DNA of 64,000 nucleotides, taken from NCBI GenBank assembly GCA_028818225.1, contig JAPPOG010000069.1, forward strand, positions 1-64,000, read 5' to 3'. Source of the stretch: Gammaproteobacteria bacterium. Lineage in GTDB: Bacteria; Pseudomonadota; Gammaproteobacteria; Pseudomonadales; Pseudohongiellaceae. Positions 36,223-46,607 of this stretch are shown piece after piece. Made by a program: the position numbers and the translations under genes. The notes under the pieces are model-generated. The model searched no databases. It saw only the letters and a program-made list of their open reading frames with translations, and was not told the DNA's origin. Numbering within the stretch: position 1 is the stretch's first letter; every line of letters begins with the position of its first letter.

Positions 36223-36489
36223 AGGACCTGGCCAAGGTAATTGCATCGCCACTGTTTTGACTGAAAACTCGTCAATCAAGACATCAGGAGTGAAGTGCGG
36301 TGAATGCAATTATTCAACGAGTAATATGGACAAGGTTTTCAGCCCCAACCCGACGGGCCGGGCTAATTGCAATCCCGGCTATGTTCGCAGTCGCTATCGA
36401 AGGTTTGCCACTTAACGCTCCTGCGGGCCTTGCCGGGAAAATAATTTTCTGCGGCAGCGACAAAGCAAATACCCAGGTCAGGGCCTAAT

Positions 36490-37341
36490 ATGATTAAAAC
36501 AGTGCAACAAGCACTTGCTGAATCTGGATCATTAAAGCCTGTTAGTGAGAGTCATGTTTTAGAAACAGAGCTTTTACTCAGTCATGTGCTGGACAAAACC
36601 CGGGAATACCTGCGTGCGCACACCGAAGAAGAAATTTCCGATGACCACTACCAACAGTTTCAATTTATGCTGCAGCGACGGCAGCAGGGTGAACCTGTGG
36701 CCTACATTCTTGGTCATCGAGAATTCTGGGATTTCGATCTAAAAGTTAACGAGTCGGTACTGATTCCCCGTGCTGAAACGGAAGTGCTGGTGGAGAAATG
36801 CCTGGCCAGACTAGAGGGCCTGGGTTCGTCTTTACGTATTGCAGATCTGGGGACGGGAAGCGGGGCAATAGCAATCGCCATTGCGCGGACTAATCCTGGT
36901 TGGCAGGTGGATGCTGTAGACATAAGCGAGGATGCGTTATCAGTCGCCCGGGGAAACGCCACCGCACTAGGGGTGAATAACATTGAGTTTCATCTCGGAT
37001 CATGGTGTGATGGCCTGCCTGAAGCCCACTACGATTTGATTGTTGCCAATCCGCCTTATGTGGAGCCCGGTGATAAATATTTAGCAGAGGGTGATTTACC
37101 GTTTGAGCCGAGTATTGCATTAGTGGCTGATGATCATGGATTCGCAGCCTTTAATTCGATTACCGCGGCTGCGCCTGCATATTTAAAGAAAGACGCCTGG
37201 CTCCTTTATGAGCATGGTTATAATCAACAATCGCAATTGATCGATACATTGGTTGCGTCAGCCTTTGACAAAGTTGCGGGCTATCAAGATTATGCTGGAG
37301 TGGACCGTATCGTCGAAGCAATGTGGACAGGAAATTCCTGA
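36490..37341 (+). CDS. prmC: release factor glutamine methyltransferase PrmC
   Basis: 283 residues. N5-methylates the Gln of the GGQ motif in RF1 and RF2 using S-adenosylmethionine. An N-terminal helical substrate-binding domain (to about residue 80) is followed by the Rossmann methyltransferase domain with DLGTGSGAIAIA (119-130) and the catalytic NPPY at 187-190. Upstream lies a 267-base spacer; a 62-codon frame with AGGAG before a GTG (36300-36488) abuts this start but has no recognisable product. moeB begins 6 bases downstream. Confidence 0.96.
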   Translation: MIKTVQQALAESGSLKPVSESHVLETELLLSHVLDKTREYLRAHTEEEISDDHYQQFQFMLQRRQQGEPVAYILGHREFWDFDLKVNESVLIPRAETEVLVEKCLARLEGLGSSLRIADLGTGSGAIAIAIARTNPGWQVDAVDISEDALSVARGNATALGVNNIEFHLGSWCDGLPEAHYDLIVANPPYVEPGDKYLAEGDLPFEPSIALVADDHGFAAFNSITAAAPAYLKKDAWLLYEHGYNQQSQLIDTLVASAFDKVAGYQDYAGVDRIVEAMWTGNS

Positions 37342-37347
37342 GCGATA

Positions 37348-38094
37348 ATGAAGGACGAGCAATTACTTAGATTCAGTCGACAGATAATGCTGCCGGAGAT
37401 GGATGTGGCGGGGCAGCAGAAACTGGTTGATGCCACCGTGCTCATCGTCGGCATGGGTGGTTTGGGGTGTCCCGCCGCCATGTATCTGTCTGCCGCCGGC
37501 ATTGGTCATCTCATTATCGCCGATGATGATGCAGTGGAGATAACAAATCTGCAGCGGCAGATTGCTCACAGTCAGTCTAATCTCGGCGATGCCAAGGTCA
37601 GTTCAGCAGAACAGTCCCTGGTAGGGCTAAACCCCGACGTAAAGATCACCGCCATAAACGCACGCTTGCAAGGAGTCGGGCTGGATGACGCAGTGCAGCA
37701 GGCCGACGTAGTCGTGGATGCTTGTGACAATTTTACAACCCGTTTTGCCATAAACCGCAGTTGCATAGCGAATTCCAAACCGCTGGTTTCCGGGGCAGCC
37801 ATTCGCATGGAGGGTCAGGTGGCAGTTTTTGACAGTAACAACCCGGAAAGCCCCTGCTACCAATGCCTTTACCAGGAGGGTGACGATGATGATGCCAGCT
37901 GTTCCCATAACGGCGTGATGGCACCTCTTGTCGGAATAATCGGTTCAGTACAGGCAATGGAGACTATCAAGGTGATTACAGGGATTGGTCAAAGTCTTGC
38001 CGGAAGACTCCTGCTACTGGATGCATCCACCATGCAATGGCGGGAAATGCGCTTACCACGCGACCCAAGCTGTGCTGCCTGCGGCAATATCTAA
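37348..38094 (+). CDS. moeB: MoeB/ThiF-family adenylyltransferase
   Basis: 248 residues. E1-like enzyme that adenylates the C-terminal Gly of a ubiquitin-fold sulfur carrier (MoaD or ThiS). The nucleotide loop is GMGGLGCP (35-42), the Arg of NLQRQIAH is present, and the zinc site is C170-x2-C173 and C242-x2-C245. Length and the prfA-prmC neighbourhood favour MoeB; ThiF is the alternative, since no other molybdopterin or thiamin gene is in the window. Confidence 0.88.
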   Translation: MKDEQLLRFSRQIMLPEMDVAGQQKLVDATVLIVGMGGLGCPAAMYLSAAGIGHLIIADDDAVEITNLQRQIAHSQSNLGDAKVSSAEQSLVGLNPDVKITAINARLQGVGLDDAVQQADVVVDACDNFTTRFAINRSCIANSKPLVSGAAIRMEGQVAVFDSNNPESPCYQCLYQEGDDDDASCSHNGVMAPLVGIIGSVQAMETIKVITGIGQSLAGRLLLLDASTMQWREMRLPRDPSCAACGNI

Positions 38095-38178
38095 GACCAA
38101 TCAATTCTTTTAAAAAGCCCTTCATATCGCTATTATGCGAGGCCCCATGTAATCGTGGAATCATTTAGTAGTAGATAG

Positions 38179-39459
38179 ATGGGATTTATGGATAGCCCAA
38201 CAGATGAAAAACAGGAATTGTTGTCATTTGATAATTTTGAATTACAACAACCGTTACGAGAGGCGATAACTAAACTCGGATTTGAATATTGCACACCCAT
38301 TCAAGCTCAGAGTTTAGTGCACACGCTCGCCGGTCTGGATGTCACCGGAAGGGCACAAACCGGTACCGGTAAGACAGCCGCCTTCTTGATCACCATTATC
38401 AATGACTTGCTCACCAATCCTGTCGAAGAGGATCGGTACCTCGCTGAACCGCGGGCACTCATTGTTGCGCCTACCCGAGAGCTGGCTATTCAAATCGGCA
38501 GCGATGCGGAAAAGCTGACAGAGTTCTGTAATGTCCACACCGTTACCCTGGTAGGTGGTGAAGATTACGCAAAACAAAATGCTGCGCTTGATAAACAGCC
38601 AGTAGACATCGTTGTGGCAACTCCGGGTCGATTATTGGATTTTGTTAGCAACGATAATCTTTATTTAGGGCTTATCGAATTATTAGTACTGGACGAAGCA
38701 GATCGTATGCTGGATATGGGTTTCATTCCCCAGGTAAGGCAAGTAGTTTCCAGAACCCCCAAAAAAGATTGTCGTCAGACATTATTATTCAGCGCCACTT
38801 TTACTCCGGAAATAATCGAGTTAGCGGATCGCTGGGCGATGGATCCGGTTATGGTTGAAATTGAACCGGAGAAAGTTGCCGCTGATGCTGTTGACCAGCT
38901 GGTTTACCTGGTTACCACTGCCGACAAATACAATCTTCTGTTTAATATCCTGTCTGAACCGGGTGCAGAAAAAGTCATGGTGTTTAGTAATCGTCGGGAT
39001 CAGGTGAGAAAACTTGCCGACGATCTTTATCGTAATGGAATTAACTGCGGCGTTCTCTCCGGTGAGATACCCCAGAACAAACGTATTCGAACCCTTGACG
39101 CTTTCAAGTCTGGAAAACTGCGTGTGTTAGTAGCTACCGATGTAGCCGGCAGGGGATTGCATATCGAAGACGTAACTCACGTAATCAATTATACGTTGCC
39201 AGAAGAACCGGAAGATTATGTCCATCGTATCGGACGAACTGGCCGAGCTGGTGCTGTAGGTACATCTATCAGCTTCGCCTGTGAGGAAGATTCGTTCTTA
39301 CTACCGGCAATAGAAGAAAAGTTAGGTAGTGATCTTGAATGCATCCATCCATTGGAACATTTATTGGAGCAGGCGCCAGGATTTACCAGGGAATCTCGCT
39401 TCAAACCTAAATCTAAAGGTCCGGGACGTCGACCCCGCAGGCCTTCTCGACCTCGTTAA
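38179..39459 (+). CDS. rhlB: DEAD-box RNA helicase, RhlB-like
   Basis: 426 residues. Motifs in order: CTPIQAQSL (Q motif), AQTGTGKT (Walker A), PTRELAIQ, TPGRLLDF, LDEADRM (DEAD box), SATF, VATDVAGRGLH and HRIGRTGRAG. The region VGTSISFACEEDSFLLPAIEEKLG matches RhlB more than RhlE or DbpA, and the basic tail (PRRPSRPR) is typical. RhlB works with RNase E in mRNA decay in E. coli. ATG 38179 and an ATG three codons later are both possible starts. The gene ends one base before a converging gene. Confidence 0.85.
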   Translation: MGFMDSPTDEKQELLSFDNFELQQPLREAITKLGFEYCTPIQAQSLVHTLAGLDVTGRAQTGTGKTAAFLITIINDLLTNPVEEDRYLAEPRALIVAPTRELAIQIGSDAEKLTEFCNVHTVTLVGGEDYAKQNAALDKQPVDIVVATPGRLLDFVSNDNLYLGLIELLVLDEADRMLDMGFIPQVRQVVSRTPKKDCRQTLLFSATFTPEIIELADRWAMDPVMVEIEPEKVAADAVDQLVYLVTTADKYNLLFNILSEPGAEKVMVFSNRRDQVRKLADDLYRNGINCGVLSGEIPQNKRIRTLDAFKSGKLRVLVATDVAGRGLHIEDVTHVINYTLPEEPEDYVHRIGRTGRAGAVGTSISFACEEDSFLLPAIEEKLGSDLECIHPLEHLLEQAPGFTRESRFKPKSKGPGRRPRRPSRPR

Positions 39460-39460
39460 A

Positions 39461-39787
39461 TCAGAATTTTTTTCTGTTGCCGCCCACTGCTTCCAGGGCG
39501 GTGGCATATTCCGTGGATTTTCGATGCTGGGAGACCAGATCGAGAAAGGTGCTGCCATCTGGCAAGCTAACGTTTATGTCTCGGCCTTCCTCGACATAAA
39601 AGGCCAGAAACCTTTCAAATAAATCTGCTGTCATGCCCCGATAAGCTTTTAGCAGGATGTTGTAATCCTTTGGCATGCCCACTGGTGGCTCCAGTTCAAG
39701 AAAAGTTTTCAGGCGTTCGTCAGACCAGTCTTCATTGCGAGTTGCGATCTGGGTTCTCTCTGCGCCTCTCTTTTTGCCCTCTTTCAT
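39461..39787 (-). CDS. PA4642-like conserved small protein
   Basis: 108 residues with no signal or membrane segment. It matches the small Pseudomonas PA4642-type family: a basic start, then DWSDERLKTFLELEPP, a central LLKAYRGMTADLFERFLAFYVEEGRDINV and a helical end. No biochemical function is established. It lies 6 bases after gatB on the same strand and so is probably carried on the gat transcript. It converges with rhlB. Confidence 0.8.
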   Translation of the reverse strand: MKEGKKRGAERTQIATRNEDWSDERLKTFLELEPPVGMPKDYNILLKAYRGMTADLFERFLAFYVEEGRDINVSLPDGSTFLDLVSQHRKSTEYATALEAVGGNRKKF

Positions 39788-39793
39788 ATGCCC

Positions 39794-41224
39794 TTATTGT
39801 ATTTTTTCTCGAAGCAGTTGATTTACTTGCCCGGGGTTCGCTTTCCCCTGCGATAGTTTCATGGCCTGGCCAACCAGGAAGCCAAGAACCTGTTCTTTAC
39901 CATCCTTTAATTGTTGGACCTGATCCGGGTTATTGGCGATTACTTCATCCACCAGTTTTTCGATTTCGCCGGTATCCGTGACCTGCTTTAGACCTTTCTT
40001 TTCGATAATTTCATCAACGCCTGCATCATCCTCCAGCATGGTTTCGAAAACGGTCTTGGCGATCTTGCCACTGATGGTATTGTCCTTGATGCGGCTGATT
40101 AGTGTCGCCAGACGCTCAGATCGAATTGGTGACTCGGTAATCTCCATATCGTTCTTATTAAGTAGGGCCAGTAAATCGCCGGTTACCCAGTTAGCCGCGA
40201 GCTTGGCGTCGCCGCAATTTTTCGCCACTTCTTCGAAGTACTCGGCCATTTCTCTTGTGGCAGTTAACACGCCGGCATCGTAGTTACTCAATGAGAATTC
40301 TTGCATGAAACGCTCTTTCTTGGCGTCCGGCAATTCTGGCAGCTCCGCTTTGATTGCAGAAATAAATGACTCATCGATTACCACAGGGAGTAAGTCGGGC
40401 TCGGGAAAATACCTGTAGTCATTTGCCACTTCCTTGCTGCGCATGGAAGTGGTGATGTCTTTATTGGCATCGTAGCGGCGAGTTTCCTGCACTACTTCGC
40501 CTCCATCCTCGATCACTTCCTGCTGTCGAATAATCTCCGAGTTGATGGCTTTCTCAACAAAACGGAAGGAGTTGATGTTCTTGATTTCGGTTCGAGTACC
40601 CAGCTCAGTTTCACCCTTCGGGCGAATTGATACGTTTACATCACAGCGCATGGAGCCCTGAGCCATGATGGCATCGGAGATATCCAGGTAGCGCACGATG
40701 GAGTGCAGTTTCTTCAAGTAGGCCACTGCTTCTTTGGCGTTAGTAATCTCCGGCTCAGAAACAATTTCCAGCAAGGGTTCGCCGGCACGATTCAAATCGA
40801 TACCGGACTGTCCGCTGAATTCTTCATGCAAAGACTTGCCGGCATTCTCTTCGATATGAGCGCGCGTTACACCGATGACTTTTTCCGTTCCATCTTCGAG
40901 GGTAATGGTTAAGGCGCCTTTACCAACCGTTGGGAAATCCAGCTGAGTGACCTGATAGCCCTTGGGTAAGTCGGGATAAAAGTAATTTTTACGATCGAAT
41001 ACCGAACGCTCACCAATTTCGGCACCAATAGCCAGTCCAAAACGAACCGCCATCTTTAAAGCTTCTTCATTAAATACTGGCAGCGTACCTGGCAGAGCCA
41101 GGTCAAAAATATTGGCTTGGGTGTTGGGTTCAGCGCCAAACTCCGATGCGGTTCCGGAAAAGAGTTTTGATTTGGTAGAGAGTGAAACATGTACTTCCAG
41201 GCCGATGACTGTTTCCCATTCCAT
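39794..41224 (-). CDS. gatB: aspartyl/glutamyl-tRNA amidotransferase subunit B
   Basis: 476 residues, typical length. Activates misacylated Glu-tRNA-Gln or Asp-tRNA-Asn and uses ammonia supplied by GatA. The start [22 protein letters not shown], the zinc/kinase-cradle region with [11 protein letters not shown], and the C-terminal YqeY-like tail ([24 protein letters not shown]) are all present. It lies 2 bases after gatA. The presence of gatCAB alongside tRNA-Gln suggests indirect Asn or Gln tRNA charging. Confidence 0.97.
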   Translation of the reverse strand: MEWETVIGLEVHVSLSTKSKLFSGTASEFGAEPNTQANIFDLALPGTLPVFNEEALKMAVRFGLAIGAEIGERSVFDRKNYFYPDLPKGYQVTQLDFPTVGKGALTITLEDGTEKVIGVTRAHIEENAGKSLHEEFSGQSGIDLNRAGEPLLEIVSEPEITNAKEAVAYLKKLHSIVRYLDISDAIMAQGSMRCDVNVSIRPKGETELGTRTEIKNINSFRFVEKAINSEIIRQQEVIEDGGEVVQETRRYDANKDITTSMRSKEVANDYRYFPEPDLLPVVIDESFISAIKAELPELPDAKKERFMQEFSLSNYDAGVLTATREMAEYFEEVAKNCGDAKLAANWVTGDLLALLNKNDMEITESPIRSERLATLISRIKDNTISGKIAKTVFETMLEDDAGVDEIIEKKGLKQVTDTGEIEKLVDEVIANNPDQVQQLKDGKEQVLGFLVGQAMKLSQGKANPGQVNQLLREKIQ

Positions 41225-41226
41225 GG

Positions 41227-42684
41227 TTAGCCCTCCTGTCCGAAATTCGGTTTTTGTCGGTGCCAGTCGGTTTGCTGTTGGAACTGATGAGCAACGTTCA
41301 GGAGTTTTGCTTCACCAAAATCCTTGCCGACAATATGCATACCGATCGGTAAGCCATTGGACAGGCCCGCTGGAATTGATATGCCCGGCAAACCAGCCAG
41401 GTTTACTGCGATGGTGTAAATGTCCTCCAGGTACATGGTGACCGGGTCGGTCTTGGCGCCTAACTCAAATGCCGTATGGGGTGACGTTGGACCAACGATT
41501 ACATCAACTTCCTTGAAGGCCTCCACAAAGTCATTCTTTATCAAGCGACGAATTTTTTGTGCTTTCCTGTAATAGGCATCATAGTAACCGGCTGACAGGG
41601 CATACGTGCCGACGAGGATACGGCGCTTTACTTCATCGCCGAAGCCCTCACTGCGGGTGCGCTTATACATATCGTCAAGATCCACCGGATTTTCGCAGCG
41701 ATAGCCATAACGCACGCCGTCATAGCGGGAAAGATTTGCCGATGCTTCCGCAGGTGCTACTACATAATAAGCAGAAACAGAAAGATGATTATTGGGAAGG
41801 TCCACTTCGATGAGTGTAGCACCGAGTTTTTCATATTCGCGCAATGCTTCGCGAATTCCTTTCTCAACTTCCGCCGTAAGACCTTCAGCGAAATGTTGTT
41901 TCGGAATCCCAATCTTTAAACCTTGCAGTGAATCATTCAGGGTCGCTGCGTAATCTTCTACCGGTTTATCGATACTGGTGGAATCTTTCTTGTCCAGACC
42001 GGCCATAACATTGGTCATTAGCGCGGCATCTTCGGCGCTCTTACACAATGGACCTGCCTGGTCGAGGCTTGAAGCAAAAGCAATCATTCCCCAGCGGGAG
42101 ACTCGACCATAACTCGGCTTGAATCCGGTAATACCGCAAAAGGCTGCAGGTTGACGGATAGATCCGCCAGTATCGGTTCCTGTTGCCATTGCGCATAGGT
42201 CCGCAGCCACTGCAGCGGCAGATCCTCCAGAGGAGCCACCTGGCACTCTTTTTATATCCCAGGGATTTTTCACGGGGCCGAAGAAGCTGGTTTCGTTAGA
42301 AGAACCCATGGCAAATTCGTCCATGTTGGTCTTCCCCAGCATCACCGCACCGGCAGTGTTGAACTTTTCAACCACCGTTGCATCATAAGGCGCGACAAAA
42401 TTATGCAGCATGCGGGAACCACAGGTAGTGGTTACGCCATTAGTACAGAAAATATCTTTATGCGCCAACGGAACACCGAGTAGAGGAGAACTATCACCCG
42501 CAGCTCTCTTTTCATCAGCGGTCTTGGCCTGTGATAGGGCGGTGTCTTCGCAGATTGTAATGTAGGCATTCAGCTCCGCATTGTACTTTTTGATCCGATC
42601 CAGATAGGACTGGGTAAGTTCAACACTGGAGATCACACCACTGGAGAGCGCTTGCGATAGTTCGGCAGCAGTTTTTTCAATCAT
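41227..42684 (-). CDS. gatA: aspartyl/glutamyl-tRNA amidotransferase subunit A
   Basis: 485 residues. Amidase-signature enzyme that releases ammonia from glutamine for GatB. The Lys-cisSer-Ser triad is visible: Lys76 in AHKD, Ser151 in PGGSSGGS, and nucleophile Ser175 in [10 protein letters not shown]. No truncation. It lies in gatC-gatA-gatB order, 36 bases after gatC. Confidence 0.97.
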   Translation of the reverse strand: MIEKTAAELSQALSSGVISSVELTQSYLDRIKKYNAELNAYITICEDTALSQAKTADEKRAAGDSSPLLGVPLAHKDIFCTNGVTTTCGSRMLHNFVAPYDATVVEKFNTAGAVMLGKTNMDEFAMGSSNETSFFGPVKNPWDIKRVPGGSSGGSAAAVAADLCAMATGTDTGGSIRQPAAFCGITGFKPSYGRVSRWGMIAFASSLDQAGPLCKSAEDAALMTNVMAGLDKKDSTSIDKPVEDYAATLNDSLQGLKIGIPKQHFAEGLTAEVEKGIREALREYEKLGATLIEVDLPNNHLSVSAYYVVAPAEASANLSRYDGVRYGYRCENPVDLDDMYKRTRSEGFGDEVKRRILVGTYALSAGYYDAYYRKAQKIRRLIKNDFVEAFKEVDVIVGPTSPHTAFELGAKTDPVTMYLEDIYTIAVNLAGLPGISIPAGLSNGLPIGMHIVGKDFGEAKLLNVAHQFQQQTDWHRQKPNFGQEG

Positions 42685-42720
42685 TTCGATGAATTCGTTT
42701 CGTCTTATTAGGGTCGCTTA

Positions 42721-43008
42721 TCACTCGAGAACTTTCGGCACCAGATATAAACCGTCTTGCGCTTCCGGCGCCAGGGTTTGCAATTCATCGCGGTTATCGG
42801 TTTCGGTAACAGTGTCAGCTCGCAGACGTTGCACTACATCAAGAGGATGGGCCATTGGTTCAACCGATTCCGTATCAACGGACTGCATCTGGTCGATTAG
42901 CGCCAATATGTCTGTGATGCGATTGGCGACTTCCTCGGCATCGGCTTCGCTAATATGCAGCCGAGCGAGTTGCGCAATCTTTTCTACTTCAGACTTGTCT
43001 AAAGCCAT
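42721..43008 (-). CDS. gatC: aspartyl/glutamyl-tRNA amidotransferase subunit C
   Basis: 95 residues, all-helical small subunit that ties GatA to GatB: MALDKSEVEKIAQLARLHI is the conserved start and PMAHPLDVVQRLRADTVTE the conserved extended region. First gene of gatCAB, divergent from mreB. A promoter with a perfect -10 hexamer lies upstream (43185-43215). Confidence 0.95.
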   Translation of the reverse strand: MALDKSEVEKIAQLARLHISEADAEEVANRITDILALIDQMQSVDTESVEPMAHPLDVVQRLRADTVTETDNRDELQTLAPEAQDGLYLVPKVLE

Positions 43009-44419
<1,411 letters not shown>

Positions 44420-44553
44420 GCCACCTGGTAAGCCAAATTCACCCTTAATCCCCGATTTTGCAGCAAAAAACCAGAATTCTGCGGGAATTGAAGGATTTAC
44501 GGGCTTTGGGGCGGAGGAATATAATTCCGGTTTCCCAAAGGAGGTAATCCGGC

Positions 44554-45492
44554 ATCGACAAGACCTTATTTATAAAAGGCGTTGCCCTGGAATACCGGGC
44601 TCTGGCTTTTCTTCTTTTATCTGTGTGCATCATGTTTGCAGACAGCCGTTTCGGCTATCTGGATAAAGTGCGTTATGGGCTTGGCTATGCCACCACACCG
44701 ATCTACTGGGTCGCCGATATTCCTACCCGGGTTTCTTTCTGGGTTGATGATGTCTTCGTGTCCCGCACCGACCTGTTAGAAGAAAATGAAGTATTGAGAG
44801 AAGAGTTACTGGTTGCCCAGCGAGAGCTCCAGCTGCTGGAAAGCCTGGCCAGTGAAAACAGTCGCCTGCTTGCCCTGAACGAGGCCACCGGTGGAATCGA
44901 GGGCGATGTATTACCCGCAGAAATAATAAATGTGTCGCCGGATCCCTTTTCCAAACGGGTACTAATCAATAAAGGTGCCAACGATGGCGTGTTTATCGGT
45001 CAGCCATTATTGGATGCCAATGGATTAATGGGTCAGATTGATGAAGTGCTTCCTTATACCAGCTGGGCTTTGTTAATTACCGATTCCCATCACGTGACAC
45101 CGGTGGAAGTAAATCGTAACGGTGAGCGCGCCCTTGCCAGAGGAAGCCGCACTACTACCAACGAACTTGAACTGGAATTTGTCACCCAGACCCAGGATAT
45201 GCAGGCCGGCGATCGCCTGGTGAGTTCCGGCATGGGCCAGGTGTATCCAAAGAATTATCCCGTAGCAGAAATTATTTCTGTCTATTCTGATCCGGGACTG
45301 GACTTCGCTACCGTTCGCGCCCGACCGTTGGCACAAATGGCAAGTACCCGTCACGTCATGCTCGTCTTTCAAACCGAAGAAACTCAGCTGGAACCGGTTC
45401 CTGAAGCTGAACAGTTGGTAAGTGATGAGCTGACTCCCACTGAAATCGAAGGTCAGGTTTCACAAATCCAGAATGAACCAATAGAACAGTAG
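44554..45492 (+). CDS. mreC: rod shape-determining protein MreC, apparent ATC start
   Basis: 312 residues if started at ATC 44554. A strong site AAAGGAGG (44537-44544) lies nine bases upstream, and the product begins (M)DKTLFIKGVALEYRAL, the usual MreC cytoplasmic start, followed by its membrane helix (about 16-28). An in-frame stop at 44545 excludes earlier starts. The first standard start, GTG 44623, has no ribosome site and would delete most of the helix. Periplasmic coiled coil at about 70-108 (ELLVAQRELQLLES), then the beta-domain with GANDGVFIGQPLLD. A TATAAT at 44520-44525 could be the -10 of an internal promoter. MreC links MreB to the wall synthases. Confidence 0.93.
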   Translation: MDKTLFIKGVALEYRALAFLLLSVCIMFADSRFGYLDKVRYGLGYATTPIYWVADIPTRVSFWVDDVFVSRTDLLEENEVLREELLVAQRELQLLESLASENSRLLALNEATGGIEGDVLPAEIINVSPDPFSKRVLINKGANDGVFIGQPLLDANGLMGQIDEVLPYTSWALLITDSHHVTPVEVNRNGERALARGSRTTTNELELEFVTQTQDMQAGDRLVSSGMGQVYPKNYPVAEIISVYSDPGLDFATVRARPLAQMASTRHVMLVFQTEETQLEPVPEAEQLVSDELTPTEIEGQVSQIQNEPIEQ

Positions 45493-45494
45493 TC

Positions 45495-45989
45495 GTGGCA
45501 ATACAACAAAAAGCGCATGCCACCTGGGTAATCATACTTAGTTTCTTCATAGCGTATCTGCTAGCTATCGTGCCGTTTCCTGATTGGGCCATGAATTACC
45601 GCCCGGAGTGGGTGCCCATGGTACTTATCTACTGGGTGATGGCCCTCCCATATCGGATTGGTATCGGTGCGGCATGGTTTGCCGGGTTGATACTGGACAT
45701 TCTCGAAGGCTCCATACTCGGGTTAAATGCCATGGCCCTGGTTATCATTGCCTACGTCACATTAAGTTTGCATCTACGCTTGCGCATGTTTTCTTCCCTG
45801 CAGCAGGCAGGTCTGGTGCTGGCTTTGGTTGGTCTGAACCTGACGCTCAGTCACTGGCTACAAATCATTACCGGGCAAACTGTTGCCTCTAACTTGATGT
45901 TTCTCATGGCTGCGCTCACCAGTGCCGTTATCTGGCCTTCTTTGTTTCAATTACTGCGTCAAATTCGTCGTAGTTTCGACGTTCACTAG
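45495..45989 (+). CDS. mreD: rod shape-determining protein MreD
   Basis: 164 residues from GTG 45495, two bases after mreC. Almost entirely membrane-embedded, with about five helices. Family features: the N-terminal helix ending IVPFPDWAMNYRPEWVPMVLIYW, the GLILDILEGSILGLNA segment and a short basic tail. Works with MreB and MreC in the elongasome. Confidence 0.95.
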   Translation: MAIQQKAHATWVIILSFFIAYLLAIVPFPDWAMNYRPEWVPMVLIYWVMALPYRIGIGAAWFAGLILDILEGSILGLNAMALVIIAYVTLSLHLRLRMFSSLQQAGLVLALVGLNLTLSHWLQIITGQTVASNLMFLMAALTSAVIWPSLFQLLRQIRRSFDVH

Positions 45990-45998
45990 TAATCTTCA

Positions 45999-46607
45999 AT
46001 GAGTAGTTCCAAATTAATTCTGGCTTCGGCTTCACCGCGCAGGGAACAATTGCTGCGGCAATTGGGTGTGGACTTTGTAATTGCGGCGCAAAACATCGTC
46101 GAGCGAATCGGTCTCAATGAGTCACCGGAAAAATTTGCCCAGCGTATGGCAGATGAAAAAGCCAGATCAGCATTGGGTAGTCGCACGGAGAACGATATCG
46201 TGGTGTTGGCTGCGGATACAATCGTCGTGTGTGGCGATCAGGTGTTGGGCAAGCCCAAGGACAAGAGTGAAGGGTTGAAGATGCTGTTATCGCTTTCCGA
46301 TAAGAGCCATCGTGTATTGTCAGCGGTTATGGTGGCGACACCCATCCGGCAGCAGTCAGTGCTGTCCGCCACCACCGTTAAGTTTCGGGAAATCAGCGAA
46401 ATCGAGGCGGAAGTTTACTGGGATTCCGGTGAACCGGAAGGCAAGGCTGGAGCTTACGCGATCCAGGGCTTTGGTGCCGTGTTTGTGCAATCAATTAACG
46501 GCAGTTACAGTGGTGTGATGGGACTCCCACTGTTTGAAACCGCGCAACTATTGAATGAATTCGGCATTCAATGTTGGCAGCCGGATCAGGGAAAATCCAA
46601 TGAATGA
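45999..46607 (+). CDS. maf: Maf-family nucleotide pyrophosphatase
   Basis: 202 residues. Maf proteins hydrolyse dTTP/UTP or modified pyrimidine nucleotides to monophosphates. N-terminal motif LASASPRREQLLRQLG, catalytic Asp region VLAADTIVVCGDQVLGKP, and GAYAIQGFGAVFV. The mreD-maf-rng order favours the YhdE (dTTP/UTP) type. Its last 8 bases overlap the rng start. Confidence 0.93.
   Translation: MSSSKLILASASPRREQLLRQLGVDFVIAAQNIVERIGLNESPEKFAQRMADEKARSALGSRTENDIVVLAADTIVVCGDQVLGKPKDKSEGLKMLLSLSDKSHRVLSAVMVATPIRQQSVLSATTVKFREISEIEAEVYWDSGEPEGKAGAYAIQGFGAVFVQSINGSYSGVMGLPLFETAQLLNEFGIQCWQPDQGKSNE

Noticed and set aside
36300-36488. 62-codon frame before prmC with AGGAG ahead of a GTG
   Set aside because: The ribosome site is decent and it abuts prmC, but the product resembles nothing and prfA-prmC spacers vary; evidence is not enough to call a gene.
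44623-44625. GTG as start of mreC
   Set aside because: No ribosome site upstream, and it would cut off the cytoplasmic start and most of the membrane helix.
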